A stretch of 64,000 nt of DNA from Petaurus breviceps papuanus (taxonomy: Eukaryota > Chordata > Mammalia > Diprotodontia > Petauridae). The position numbers were made by a program, and so were the translations under genes. The stretch lies in NCBI GenBank assembly GCA_028583685.1, contig JAMXIF010001183.1, positions 9,913,866 to 9,977,865 of the forward strand, written 5' to 3'. The notes beneath the pieces are model-generated. The model saw only the letters and a program-made list of their open reading frames with translations. It had not been told where the DNA came from and did no database searches. Positions within the stretch are counted from its first letter, which is position 1. Each line of letters starts with the position of its first letter. Below, one piece after another: positions 1-10,740 of the stretch.

Positions 1-1640
1 TAGAGAACTGTAGAAAATAAACAGCAACAAAAAAAGTAGGTGAAAAAATTAACAACTTTAGCACAGTTCCAGGCTATAAAATAAATCCAAAAAAATCATT
101 ATTGTTTCTATATACTACCAACCACTCAGCAGGAAGATATAGAAAGAAAAATTCCATTTAAAATAACTGCAGGCAATTTAAACTACTTGGGAGTCTACCT
201 GACAAGTCAAATCCAGGGATTATATATCAACACAATTACAAAACATTTTTCAAACAAATAAAATAAAAATTAATTGCTCAGGGGCAGACCAAGTAATAAA
301 ATATATAAAATATAATAAAAGTGACAATTCTACCTAATTTACTTATTCAGTGCCATACCAATCAAGCTGCTTAAAAAAAACACTAATTTTTTACAGCTAG
401 AAAAAAATGACAAAATTAATTCAGAGGAACAAAACATCAAAAAGAATAAAAGAAAAAATGTGGAATGTAGTCTAACATGTACAGATTTCAAATTATATTA
501 CAAAGCAGTAATCATGAAAATAATCTGGTAATGATTAAGAAATAATGAGTGATGGATCAATGGAATAGATTAAGTATACAACGCAGAGTAGTAAATGATC
601 AAAGTAATCTAGTTTTTGATGAACCCAAAGATTCAAGCTTTGGGGGTAATAATTTACCACTTGACAAAAACTGTTAGGAAAACTGGAAAGCAATTTGGAA
701 TAAACTAACATAGATTAACATCTCATACCAGATACCAAGATAAGGTCAAAATGGATAAATGATATAGACATAAAGGGTGGTATCATAAGTAAATTAGGAA
801 AGCATGGGAAAATGTACCTAGCAAATCTATGGATAAGGGAAGAATTTATGGCCAAACAAGAAATTGAGAAGATTATAAGAAGGAAAATGAGTAATTTTGT
901 TTACATGAAATTAAAAAGCTTTTGCACAAACAAAACTACTGCAGCCAAAATTAGAAAGAAAACAGAAAATGGAAAAAAAAAACATTTACAGCAAGTTTCT
1001 CTGATAAAGGTCTTATTTCTCAAATATAAAGGGAACTGAGCCAAACTTATAGAAATAAAAGCCATTAAAAATGTGATAAATGGTCAAAGGATATGACAAA
1101 GACTGTTTTCAGCCAAAGAAATAGTTGAACAAGTTGTAATATATTGTTGTTATGGAATATTATTGTGCCATAAGAAATGACAAGTAGGATGGTTTCAGGG
1201 AAAACCTGAGAAGACTTATATGTACTGATATAAAATGAAGTGAGCAGAGCCAGGAGAACATTGTAAACAGTAATGGCAATATTGTAAGGATGATCAACTG
1301 AAAAAGACTTGAGCTACTCTGATTAAGACAGTGACTCAAGGCAATTCCAAAAGACCCATGATAAAAATGCTAACCACCTCCAGAAAGAGAACTGATACAT
1401 TTTGAGTACAGATTGAAGCAAACTTCTTTTCTTTATTTTTCTTGATTTTTTGCATGTGTTTTCTGTAGTAACATAGCTAATACTGAAATATATATTGCAT
1501 GAATTAATACATATAATCAATATCATATTTCTTGGCTACTTAAGGGGTGCAATAGGGGAGGAAGGAATTTAGAACTCAAAATTCTGAAAAATGATTGTTA
1601 AATACATTTTAAATGTAATTGGAAATTACTCAGAAAAAAA
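1..1640 (+). mobile_element. L1 LINE, 3' part (ORF2 C-terminal remnant and 3' UTR)
   Basis: The first ~1 kb reads, with many stops and frame changes, like the C-terminal part of L1 ORF2: a 'LLGVYLT' block near 190-220, then the region before the cysteine-rich tail. From about 1190 the sequence matches the marsupial L1 3' UTR pattern: a stretch about 'agccaggagaaca', then 'gatcaactg', 'caattccaaa', 'cacctccagaaagagaact', and a T-rich block before a final G/A-rich piece. It ends in an A-rich tail near 1640. The 5' side is cut by the window edge. It is an old, dead copy. Confidence 0.8.
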
Positions 1641-3190
1641 AAACACTCAGGAGCCATCAAGTTCATCTAGTTCTGAAGTGAATAGGAGAGGAAGTGAGTT
1701 TTGTCTGTCTAGGGGAGGTCCTACATTAGGAAAGCTCAAACTGAGTAGCATAAATTTTACTGGGAACTCTGTACCTGGCCTCCTCTAAACTTGCAAAAAA
1801 AGTCAGACACTGATGTAGCCCAACTAGAAAAATTAAGAATGGCCTAAACTGGGACAGGGGTCTGTACTCACTAGAAGCCACAAATTTGAATAGCAAAATA
1901 CATTCCTTAAAGCAAAAGAATTTAAGATGCAACCCAAAATGCTGTACTTTACAAACCCAAGCTCAATTATGAATGACAAAACAGTAAATATTTAATCAAA
2001 GGAGGCCATTTGAAGTACTGTAGGAGAAAAGAGGAGATAGAAATAAAAAGAGAAAGCAATAAATAGACATAATTGTGCAAATTTTTTAACTTTCAAACTC
2101 CCCAAAAGTAAGTAGATATAACTACCAAGGAAAGAATACATAATAAAAAAAAAAATTAGCCCATTTCTAAGGATTATTTTAGAAGGGAAACATGCAATTT
2201 ATTCTATTCATGAACACAGGTGAACAATGAAAGGAGAATACATAACTCGGATATCTTAGCAAAAAGAGGGGCTACAGCAAATATGAGTAGTTACAAAAGT
2301 GGGGTGGGAGGCTAAATGAAACAGAGGTAATGAAATGAGGACTCTACCCAAAGGGGAAAAGGAAAGGAGTACCACTGCACCAAAAGGAAAATGTTATGTA
2401 ATCTGTAATGGGAGAAGGGGATTTCAAAATGGATATAAAATAAGGTGCACAGGAAGACCACTTCACCTGAAAGTGATATACCTCAGTAGACCATATCCTG
2501 CTAAACAGATGGGTAATTGGAGCTTCTGGCACTCAGAAGAATGGACAATGAATGAAAATCTTCATGAGAAACATAAAGAATAATAACCATGGAGAGGAAA
2601 GGGAAGGATGGCATGATGTTAGAAATAAGGTATTGCTACCTTGGGGGCAATGCTTCTACCTTCATTATTTTCCTCATGAATTATCTAATAAAGTGAAGAA
2701 TAACAAAAGAAAGGAATGATGGGAAAAGATTTACAAAAGCTGTAAGAATTAGTCAGAAGATGGAACTCAAAATTAGTGCTTCAGAAACTCTGATTTCACA
2801 AGGAACACAAAATGATTAAATAAGACATAGATGAGTATATCATCATCGATGAACCAAAAAAAAAAAGTTGAATAGTCACAACTAGATACCCTTAAAAACC
2901 ACAGGAAAAAGAACTAGAAAAAGTTGGAAGGGAAGGGTGAGGATTTTGAACTAAGCACTTAACTAAGAGGGGAAAAAGATGGGAAAACATAGCAGGAAGA
3001 ATTAAAAAAAAAAGAAATCAATAAATAAAACTCCAAACCCAAGGAAAAGGTTGACAAATGGATAAAAGGGGAAGAGGGTTATATAAGAAATTACATCATA
3101 GTAGACCAATCAAAATTACTCACTTAAAAGAGGAAGGAAATCAAACAAACAAAAAACCTAGTTTAAAAAAAATACCAGAAACATAAATGT
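1641..3190. other. A-rich stretch without a recognised gene
   Basis: Purine- and A-rich sequence with no convincing open frame. The composition and short look-alike phrases suggest degraded L1 ORF1 or inter-ORF material between the two L1 pieces on either side, but I could not align it by eye. The short open frames here are not supported as genes. Confidence 0.4.
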
Positions 3191-3790
3191 ATGTAACATT
3201 ATCTAATCCTCATATTCACATCAAATGAAGGGAACAGACAATCCAGTAAAATAAAAGAAAGAAACTGACTGGATCAGGAAACAAAACACTACCATCTGTT
3301 GCATACCAAAAAAATTAAGCAAAATGAAATAAAAGCAAAAACATACATAGAATAAACAGGAAAGGCTGGTACAAAATTTATTATCCATCAAGTGAAACCA
3401 AAAAAAGGAGATGCTGCAAACATACTATCAGATAAATCAAAATTAAAAATTCTCTATATAACCAGAAATAAACAAGGAAATTCCATTATGCTTAAAGAAA
3501 AAAAAATCCTAGTATTTATATTAAAAGTATATAGTCTGGATGTCATACCTTCGAAATTTGTAAGGGAAAATTACGTGAAAAGACACATGTAACAGCAAAA
3601 TAATAGTAAAATATTTAATATTCTTTTATCAAAAAATCTGACAGATAATTTAAGCAAAGGGGAAAATATAGGATTTAAACAAATTGTTAGAGAAATTAGA
3701 GCTAAGAGACCTGGGGCATCTTTTGAATGGAACCATTAAAGAATGTACATATTTCTAACATCAGGTACCTTTTACAATATTGTTATTTGT
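3191..3790 (+). mobile_element. L1 ORF2 endonuclease-domain remnant
   Basis: The 66-codon open piece at 3392-3592 contains the order seen in the L1 ORF2 apurinic-like endonuclease: an 'ILSDKSKLKI' block, then 'ITRNKQGN', then 'MLK', then 'VIPSKF' where L1 has its 'IYAP..' segment. Upstream, 3240-3310 matches the marsupial L1 DNA for the preceding 'TICCLQETHL' region. Stops and frame changes interrupt the rest. It is a separate, internal L1 fragment without its own 3' end. Confidence 0.7.
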
Positions 3791-3799
3791 ATTAAGGCA

Positions 3800-4475
3800 T
3801 AAAGAAACTACAACTAAAAAATCTGATGGCCTTGTCATAATCCTGATCCTTCTCAGCTCTTTGTGGTATCTGACAGTGCTGACCACCCTCTCCCCCTGGA
3901 TACTCTCTGCCCTCTGGTTTTCTACAACACTCCTCCCTCTTGGTTCTCTCCTTAGCCATTTTTTCTATTTAGTTAGATCATAGTCTATAATACACGACCT
4001 AACCCTGGGTGTAACCTGAGGCCTTGCTGTTGGCCCCTCTTTTCTTATTTATCTCATCAGTTATAGTTTCAAAGATCATCTTTATTCAGATTACTCATAT
4101 CTAGGCCCTAGTCTTTCTCTCAAGCTCTAGTCATTGTATCATTAACTGCACGATGGGTATTCTGAAATGGTTGTTCAATAAGCCTTTCAAACTCAAGTAT
4201 AAAACACTCTCCCCTCAACAGCAGACTATCACCGGTCATTCAGGTATGCAACTTTAAAGTCATCTTCAATTCTTCAACTCTCATTCACACAAAATATCTA
4301 ATCGGTTACATTATGTTAACTCTACCTCCACAAGAGCTTCCATATCCTTCTCTGAGTCACCCTCAGGTCAAGTCCTGATTACTTCTTGCCTAGACTACAG
4401 TAATAGTCTCGGCCTATACTCTACTACACAATCCCAAGGATCTAAACATTTCTTGGCTATGCTTAATCCACTGAT
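3800..4475 (+). mobile_element. L2 LINE fragment (reverse transcriptase region)
   Basis: Near 3870-3930 the DNA matches the L2 stretch coding for 'DTVDHPLLLDTLS' (seen shifted in frame). It continues through the L2 segments with 'aaactcaa' (about 4190), 'gtcattcaggtatgcaac' (about 4236) and 'cttgcctagactacagtaat' (4385-4404), which are landmarks in the L2 ORF2 C-terminal half. There are many stops. It is an ancient, non-functional copy. Confidence 0.65.
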
Positions 4476-4730
4476 TACCAAGAGAACACTCTGACTTCTT
4501 CATGGAGAGAGTTAGGACAGGTGAGAAATGACTATTTCATAGCTTGTCTTAAGTGGCAGAGCAACAATTCAAATTCATATCCTCTAACTTTATGATGAGC
4601 CTTTTGAGAATAACCAATTCCATTTTGTCAATGTTGTGTTTGTTAGGATTTTAGGATGATTCTCCTAATATCAAACTGAAATCTGCTCTTAGCATATTCT
4701 CACTTCTTTCCCCTGCTCATATCTCTACTC

Positions 4731-4975
4731 CAGCAGCAAGGTGGTTCAGTGCAGAGAGTGCTGGGCTTGGAGTCAGGAAGACCAAAGTTCAAATCTGGCC
4801 TAACATACTTGTTAGCTGTGTGACCCTGGGCTAGTCACTAAACCCCATTTGCCTCAAGTTTTCTCATCTGTAAAATGAGCTGGAGAAGAAAATGGAAAAC
4901 TACTCCAGTATCTTTGCCAAGAAAATGCCAAATGGGGTCATGCAGAGTTAGACACAACTAAAACAACAACAAAAA
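4731..4975 (+). mobile_element. tRNA-derived SINE with Bov-B/RTE-like tail
   Basis: The head 'aaggtggttcagtgcagaga' and the B-box-like 'gttcaaatctgg' mark a tRNA-derived 5' part. A CORE-like middle follows ('gctgtgtgaccctgggctag', 'ctcatctgtaaaatgag'). The 3' part ('actccagtatctttgccaag', 'aaatggggtcatgcagagtt', 'gacacaact') resembles the 3' end of Bov-B/RTE LINEs, which would have mobilised it. It ends in an AAC-rich tail. Confidence 0.85.
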
Positions 4976-5139
4976 TGAGTTAAATACTTAACCCCACATA
5001 TAGTCATTCATATCCCTGAAGTCAGTTATCAGGTATAACATCCCCTCCCCATATCATCTGTGATGTTAAGTGTACCTAAGTAGTACTTCCAGCCTAACAT
5101 CTTAAATTGTTTCAAATAATCACCATGCAATGGTTTCTA

Positions 5140-5535
5140 GTTCAACATTCTACTCAATGTCTTCTCTATACATTCCAGCTTCTCAATGCTGAGCCTAAAA
5201 TGTGTCAACCAGACTGAAAGATAACATTGAAGATGAAATTTAACAAGGGCATAGTATGGAAGGGCCACTGCCTCTGTCATTCTAAGTACTTTGCTTCTTT
5301 TAATGAAAAAAAATGACTGCAATAGCATTTTGGCTGCCCTGTCATACTATCAAAATTTCTTTCCTTTATGGCAGGATTTTGATTATTTGAACCCAAAATC
5401 ATATTTGACCCATTACTTTAACCTGGTTTTTTTTGGATTCAAACTGAATCTACAACACTTTAGATACCCAACACAATTCTTTTATCTGAATTTTTATAAG
5501 TTTGCCATGCATGGTTTTATCAATGTTATTGATAA
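5140..5535 (-). mobile_element. L3/CR1 LINE fragment, antisense
   Basis: In plus orientation the order of phrases is that of an antisense CR1/L3: 'cattccagcttctcaatgct', 'ctaaaatgtg', 'agggcatagtatgg', 'gcattttggctgccctgtca', then a T-rich block and 'gaacccaaaatcata'. It is strongly diverged and carries no usable frame. Confidence 0.6.
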
Positions 5536-6374
5536 AATTATATTAAAACAAATTAAATAAAGGGCAGGTCTTTAAATTCCAAAGATATCCTTCTCAAATG
5601 GATTTCATGAGTGATATTATTTACATGCACAGCTAGTATCTAGGTATTTAACTGCTAAGGAATTCCCCTGATTTACCACTCTAATAAATTTATCACCAAA
5701 AGAAATGATTTGTCTGACACTATCTGTTCTTGATGAATAATACTTCTTTGTAGCAATCTGTATTTTCCTTCCCAGGTGCTCAAAACTTGACTCTTTATTA
5801 AGAGATGAGTTGTTTTTTGTTTGTTTTAGTAATTTAGCCAAATTTTTTAAAAAATTAAATTACATTATTGCATCTTTTATTCCATCACTATGTATTAAGG
5901 TTTGGTTTTTTTGAATACAAGAAAGCACATCTATACAAAATGCATTTGACAGAATTTGTTTTTTTCCTTAATCTATATATTATGAAAATCTTTCACATTT
6001 AAAGTTCTCAATTCATCAATATTGAGAAAAAGTATAATTTATATTTATCTGTAAGATGAAAGCAATTATCTACGAAAAACAAAACATGGAAAGTACAAAC
6101 ATGAACCATACAAAATGATCAGTGGTATTAAACGATTAGCTTTCTCCGAAGCAATTTAAACTTCAGTAATTCAAGAGAATGAACAGATAAAGACTTTAAA
6201 TAAAGTGAAAAACCTATTAATATAGATCATGCTGGCAAGTAACTTTACTTACTACTTACTCCACTGAGATAAAGACTTTAAAAGGGTATGCTTGATAAGC
6301 AGCTTTATTCTAACTGATTTTACATTTCCTTTTTTAAAAATTACTCCAGAATAAGACAGTATATATTAACAGTC
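5536..6374. other. AT-rich stretch, nothing recognised
   Basis: AT-rich DNA without a recognisable repeat or coding frame. The minus-strand open frame at 5617-5841 has no known motif and looks like chance. Confidence 0.5.
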
Positions 6375-6523
6375 ACTTAATGCCTCAGTTTTCTGATGTC
6401 TACAACAGAAATAATATTTGCATCTATCTCACACGGCTGTTACGAGGATCAAAAGAGATAACAGTTGTAACATGCTTAGCTCAATGCCTGGGACATAGAT
6501 AGTGCTTAATAAATGCCTATTTC
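6375..6523 (+). mobile_element. CORE-SINE (MIR/THER1-like) 3' portion
   Basis: It contains 'aatgcctcagttttctgatg', 'gttacgaggatcaaaagaga', 'taacatgcttagctcaatgc' and the tail 'agtgcttaataaatg', the usual MIR/THER1 order. Its last bases form the left copy of the target-site duplication of the HAL1 that follows. Confidence 0.75.
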
Positions 6524-7219
6524 AGGGGCAGAGCCAAGATGGCAGAGTAGAAACAGGACTTCCCCACATGGCTTCCACCTCCTCCAATACATGTAAACAA
6601 TGACTCTAAACAAATTTTAGAGCTACAGAACCCACAAAGCAAGAGAGCAACAAATCTTCCGCTAAAGGCACCCTGTCAGGCTGGCAGGAAGGGGCTATTG
6701 CACCAAGCTGGGAGCCAAGCCCAGCCCCTCATGAGCCCTGTGGTTTTGGCCCCAGGCAGCCCTGACCAACAGTAGGTAGAGCAGACTTCAGGAGAGTGAA
6801 GCACCAGCAGCTGTGGTGGTTTCCAGACTTTTCAACCAATAAAAACCAAAGACAAAGTAAAAGGTCAGTGTGGAACTCAGCAGGAACAGAGGTGGATAGA
6901 AGAGTGCAGTCTGACCCCCACCCCCAAGGCGAGAAGCAGCAGCGGCTCCCTTCAGAGCTCCTGGCCTGCAGATTGTAGGAGGACCAAGCAACCATTCAGA
7001 AGAAAATCACTCTTGATTTAACCTGCTTGGATCGGGACTGCAGTCTTGGGTGGAGGTCCTGGGGTGTGTGACCAGGTGCCCAAAGTCTGTGGGGGCTGTA
7101 GAAAGGGTTCCCTCCTAGTTGCTCCAGCATCTGTGAAAACTCCAGCATTTTGGGACAAAGCTCTCTTCATTCTGAAAGCAGAGCTCTATAGTGGCAAAGA
7201 GTTCAAAAGTCAAGTAAGT

Positions 7220-8500
7220 ATGACTGGCAACATGAGCAAGCAGAAGAAACACAGTCCTACCATAGATTCCTTTTTTGGGGACAAAAAGAATCAAAGAATG
7301 AAATGGGAGGAAGACAATGAAGTCAGAACTCCTGTATCAAAACCTCCCAAGAAAAAAAATGAACTGGTTACAGGCCATGGAGGAGCTCAAGAAGGATTTT
7401 GGAAACCAAGTAAGAGAAGTAGAGGAAAAATTGGGAATAGAAATGAGAATGATGCAAGAAAATCAAGAAAAGCAAGTCAACAGCCTGACTGAAGAAAATA
7501 ACACCTTAAAACATAGACTAACTCAAATGGCAAAAGAGGCCCAAAAAGCTAATGAGGAGCAGAATGCCTTAAAAAGCTAAATTAGCCAGATGGAAAAGGA
7601 ATTTCAAAAACTCACTGAAGAGAATAACTCATTCAGAATTAGATTAGAGTAAATAGAAGCTAATGACTTCATGAGAAATCAAGATACTATAAAACAGATC
7701 CAAAATAATGAAAGAATTAAAGGTAATGTGAAATATCTCACTGGAAAAACCACTGACCTAGAAAATAGATCCAGGAGAGATAATTTAAAAATTACTGGAC
7801 TACCTGAAAGCCATGATCAAAAAAGGTGCCTAGACACCATCTTTCAAGAAATTATCAAGCTAAATTGCCCTGATATTCTAGACACAGAGAGCAAAATAGA
7901 AATTAAAAGAATTCACTGATCACCTCTTGTAAAAGATCCCAAAAAGAAAACTCCTAGGAATATTATAGCCAAATTCCAGAGTTCCCAGGTCAAGGAGAAA
8001 ATACTGCAAGCAAATGGGTGGCCAGGTGGCTCAGCAAGTAAGAGCACCAGCTCCAGTGTCGGGATGACCTGGGGATCAAATCCGGGCTCAGATACTTAGC
8101 ACCACACCCAGAAATAACTGGCCATGTAACCTTGAGCAAGTTACTTAACCCCAATTGCTTAAAAAAAAATTCTCCAATACTGCAAGCAGTCAGGAAGAAA
8201 TAATTTGAGTATTGTGAAAACACAATCAGGATAACACAAGACCTAACAGCTTCTACATTAAGGTATCAAAGGGCTTGGAATATGATATTCCAGAGGTCAA
8301 AGGATCTAGGATTAAAACCAAGAATCATCTACCCAGAAAAACTGAGTATAATGCGTCAGGAGTAAATATGGTCATTCAATGAATAGAGGATTTTCAAGCA
8401 TTCTTGATGAAAAAACCAGAGCTGAACAGAAAATCTGAGTTTCAAATACAAGAAGCAAGAGAAACATGAGAAAGTAAACAGGAAAAATAAATCATAAGGA
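7220..8500 (+). pseudogene. HAL1 ORF1 (L1 ORF1p-like), broken
   Basis: The best start is ATG at 7220, giving 'MTGNMSKQKKHSPTIDSFFG'; the minus-strand HAL1 starts its protein in the corresponding place. Known L1 ORF1p is an RNA-binding chaperone of the L1 RNP. Here the N-terminus is followed by a heptad-rich coiled coil (7360-7650, 'LTEENNTLKHRLTQMAKEA'), an RRM-like part (7720-7900, 'ENRSRRDNLKITGLPE') and a C-terminal domain from about 7930 ('PRNIIAKFQ'). Damage visible: a frame change in the A-run near 7355, in-frame stops at 7578-7580, 7650-7652 and 7917-7919, and a SINE at 8013-8175. The protein cannot be made whole. The order of domains leaves little doubt about the family. Confidence 0.85.
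8013..8175 (+). mobile_element. tRNA-derived SINE inside HAL1, with 13-bp TSD
   Basis: The tRNA-like head 'gccaggtggctcagcaagta' has a B-box-like 'gatcaaatccgggctc', and the body ends 'aaccttgagcaagttactt' plus a short A tail. It is flanked by the identical 13-mer 'aatactgcaagca' at 8000-8012 and 8176-8188. It interrupts the C-terminal domain code of the HAL1 ORF1, so it is younger than that element. Confidence 0.92.
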
Positions 8501-8597
8501 ACTTATTAAAGTTGAACTATTTACATTCCTACATGGAAAAACAGTAATTGTAACTCATGAAGACTTTTCTCAGTATGAGGACAGTTGAAGGGAATAT

Positions 8598-8745
8598 ATA
8601 TGTATATATGTATACATACGTATATATATATATATATACATATATAGCAGGCATGCATACATATGTGTATGTATAGGAGAGTATAGGTGTGCATAAATAT
8701 ATATGTGAGGGTGTGCATATATATGTACATGTATACAATAGACAG
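8598..8745. repeat. TA/TG/TACA microsatellite
   Basis: Alternating purine-pyrimidine tract (TA, TATG, TGTA units) within the HAL1 3' region. The opposite HAL1 copy has a matching tract at about 21822-21925, so this is an inherited part of the element and not a new expansion. Open frames crossing it are low-complexity artefacts. Confidence 0.85.
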
Positions 8746-9438
8746 AGGGCACAGGACAAGTTGAATACGAAAGGATGATATCTAAAAAATAAAATTAAGA
8801 GGTGAGAGAGGAATATATTGGGAGAAGGAGAAAGGGAAAGATAGATTAGGGCAAATTATCTCATATAAAAGAGGCATGAGAAAAGTGTTACAATGGAGGC
8901 GAAGAGCAAGAAGATAAAAGGGAATGGGACAACCTTACTCTCAGTGAATTTGGCTTAAGAAGGGAATAACATATACATTCAATTGGGTATCTTACCCTAC
9001 AGGAAAGTAGGGGGGAAGGAGATAAGAGGGGGGAAGATAGAAGGGAGGGCAGATTGGGGGAGAGGGTAAGTTAGAAGCAAACACTTTTGAAAAGGGAGTC
9101 AAAGGAGAAAATAGAATAAGTGAGGGGTGGGATAGGATGGAGGGAAATATATCTAGTCTTTCACAATATAACTATTATGGCAAGGTTTTGTGTAACTACA
9201 CATGTACAACCTATATTGAATTGCTTATCTTCCCAGTGGGGGTGGGTAAGGAGGGAAGAAGGGAAAAAATCTGGAACTCAAAGTTTTAAAAACAAATGTA
9301 TATAAAAAAATAAATTAAATAAATGCTTAGTTCCTTCCTTCCCCAAATAGGCCAAAAGACATCTCTATTACCATTCTCCTTTCAGAAATAATTGTATTGA
9401 TAGTATCTTTAGAATTACTGTTAAGAATTATGTTTTCA

Positions 9439-9582
9439 GGGGCAGCCAGGTGGCTCAGCGAGTAAGAACACTAGCTCCAGTGTCAGGATAACCTGGAGAT
9501 CAAATCCGGGCTCAGATACTTTACACCACACCCAGAAATAACTGGCCATGTAACCTTGAGCAAGTTACTTAATCCTAATTGC

Positions 9583-9639
<57 letters not shown>
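9439..9639 (+). mobile_element. tRNA-derived SINE with AT-expanded tail, 9-bp TSD
   Basis: Same subfamily as the SINE at 8013-8175: head 'gccaggtggctcagcgagta', then 'cccagaaataactggccatg' and 'aaccttgagcaagttactta'. The A tail is extended by an (AT)n run at 9601-9638. The flanking 'atgttttca' occurs at 9430-9438 and again at 9640-9648. Confidence 0.9.
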
Positions 9640-9641
<2 letters not shown>

Positions 9642-9648
9642 GTTTTCA

Positions 9649-10009
9649 ATGTTTACTTTTAAGAATTATAATTTTTTTATATGAGTGATTTTCAATGTAT
9701 TTTATGTTGCTAATGAACTAAGAATTCACCTCATAGGTTAACAGTTCTCATTAAATACCTCATTCTGCAAGCAAATTTCCTTTATGTGGTAAAGCACAGC
9801 TTTCTAGGCACTCTAGTTATCAGTCCCTGGAAGATCTCAAGAGTGCAGGCACTCATGATAATAGGGGTGTGGCAGGTTCTGTAAAAGCTTAAATAGCTGT
9901 TTAAATTCTAACATATTTTTTTCCAAGTCCCAGATCCTATGAAACCACCCCCTGTAAAGCCTTCCACTGATATCTTCATCTGGAAGTGATTTCCCCATCC
10001 TGAACTCAT
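9649..10009. other. Nothing recognised
   Basis: AT-rich DNA with no repeat or coding frame that I could recognise. Confidence 0.4.
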
Positions 10010-10140
10010 AAGATGGATCACAGAATTTAGAGGAGAAAGAAAATTAAGAAGTCATCTAGTCTAACTCCTTCATTTTACAGATGTGGAAAACTAAGAGCAT
10101 GTAGGGCTAAGTGATTTCAAAAATCAAGATTCTGGAGCTA
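10010..10140 (-). mobile_element. MIR3-like CORE-SINE fragment, antisense
   Basis: It reads 'atcacagaatttagaggaga', 'aagtcatctagtctaactcc' and 'ttcattttacagatgtggaa', the antisense order of MIR3-type SINEs with an L3-like tail. It is truncated and diverged. Confidence 0.65.
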
Positions 10141-10185
10141 GAAAAGGTCTGAGAGCCATATAATATAATCATTACGTAAACAAGA

Positions 10186-10740
10186 ACTCACCCCAGCCTG
10201 CCTCCATACACACACAACCTGGCATGTAAACAGACATCCTGTCTCTTCATGAAGATCACCACTGATGGGGAATCCACTGCAAACTAAGGCAGCCTACTCC
10301 ACTTTTAAATTGTTCTAACTGCTAGGAAGCTTAGCCTAATATCAAGTATACATTTGCTTTTTTCAACTCCCACTGCTTAGTTCCACCCTGTAGGGATACA
10401 TTGAACAAACATCATCCTGCTCCCACATGCCAGTCCTCCAAATATTTGAAGACAGCTATCATATTCCCTTGAATTAAGTTCATCTCCAAACTAAACATCA
10501 CCAGTTCCTTCAAACCACCCTCATATGGCATGGTTTTGGACATCCTGGCTGCCTTCCTCGGGACACCCTTGAGCTGATCAATATCCTTTCCAAAGCCTTC
10601 GGGACACCCAAAGCTGACCAATATCCTTCCCTTAACACTGACCTGTCCAAGCATCACATATAGGCAGTAAGTAGAGAAGCCAGGATTGAGATCCAGACCC
10701 TTTAAAATGAAACCTAATTCTCTTTCCACAACACCAAAGC
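10186..10740 (-). mobile_element. L3/CR1 LINE 3' part, antisense
   Basis: In plus orientation it shows 'actgatggggaatccactgc', 'ggcagcctactccactttta', 'ctgctaggaagctta', then 'atatttgaagacagctatca', 'aactaaacatcaccagttcc' and 'catatggcatggttttggac'. These are in the order expected for the antisense of a CR1/L3 3' region. A short internal duplication lies at about 10559-10640. The 114-codon minus-strand open frame (10412-10756) is part of this remnant and not a host gene. Confidence 0.8.

Larger units (their letters stand above)
6524..9317 (+). mobile_element. HAL1 (half-L1) element, near full length
   Basis: It starts with the marsupial L1-type 5' end ('ggggcagagccaagatggca'), has a moderately GC-rich leader, one ORF1 region (7220-8500) and a long 3' region. 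That region holds a TA/TG microsatellite, a GA-rich block and an A-rich end near 9317. No ORF2 follows ORF1, which is the definition of HAL1. Flanks 6508-6523 and 9318-9333 match at 14 of 16 bases and are the likely target-site duplication. The copy carries a SINE at 8013-8175. A relative lies in the opposite orientation at 21001-23917. Confidence 0.85.

Noticed and set aside
7046-7219. Upstream extension of the HAL1 ORF1 frame to 7046
   Set aside because: The frame is open, but the second HAL1 begins its protein at the position matching 7220, and the 7046-7219 part reads as leader.
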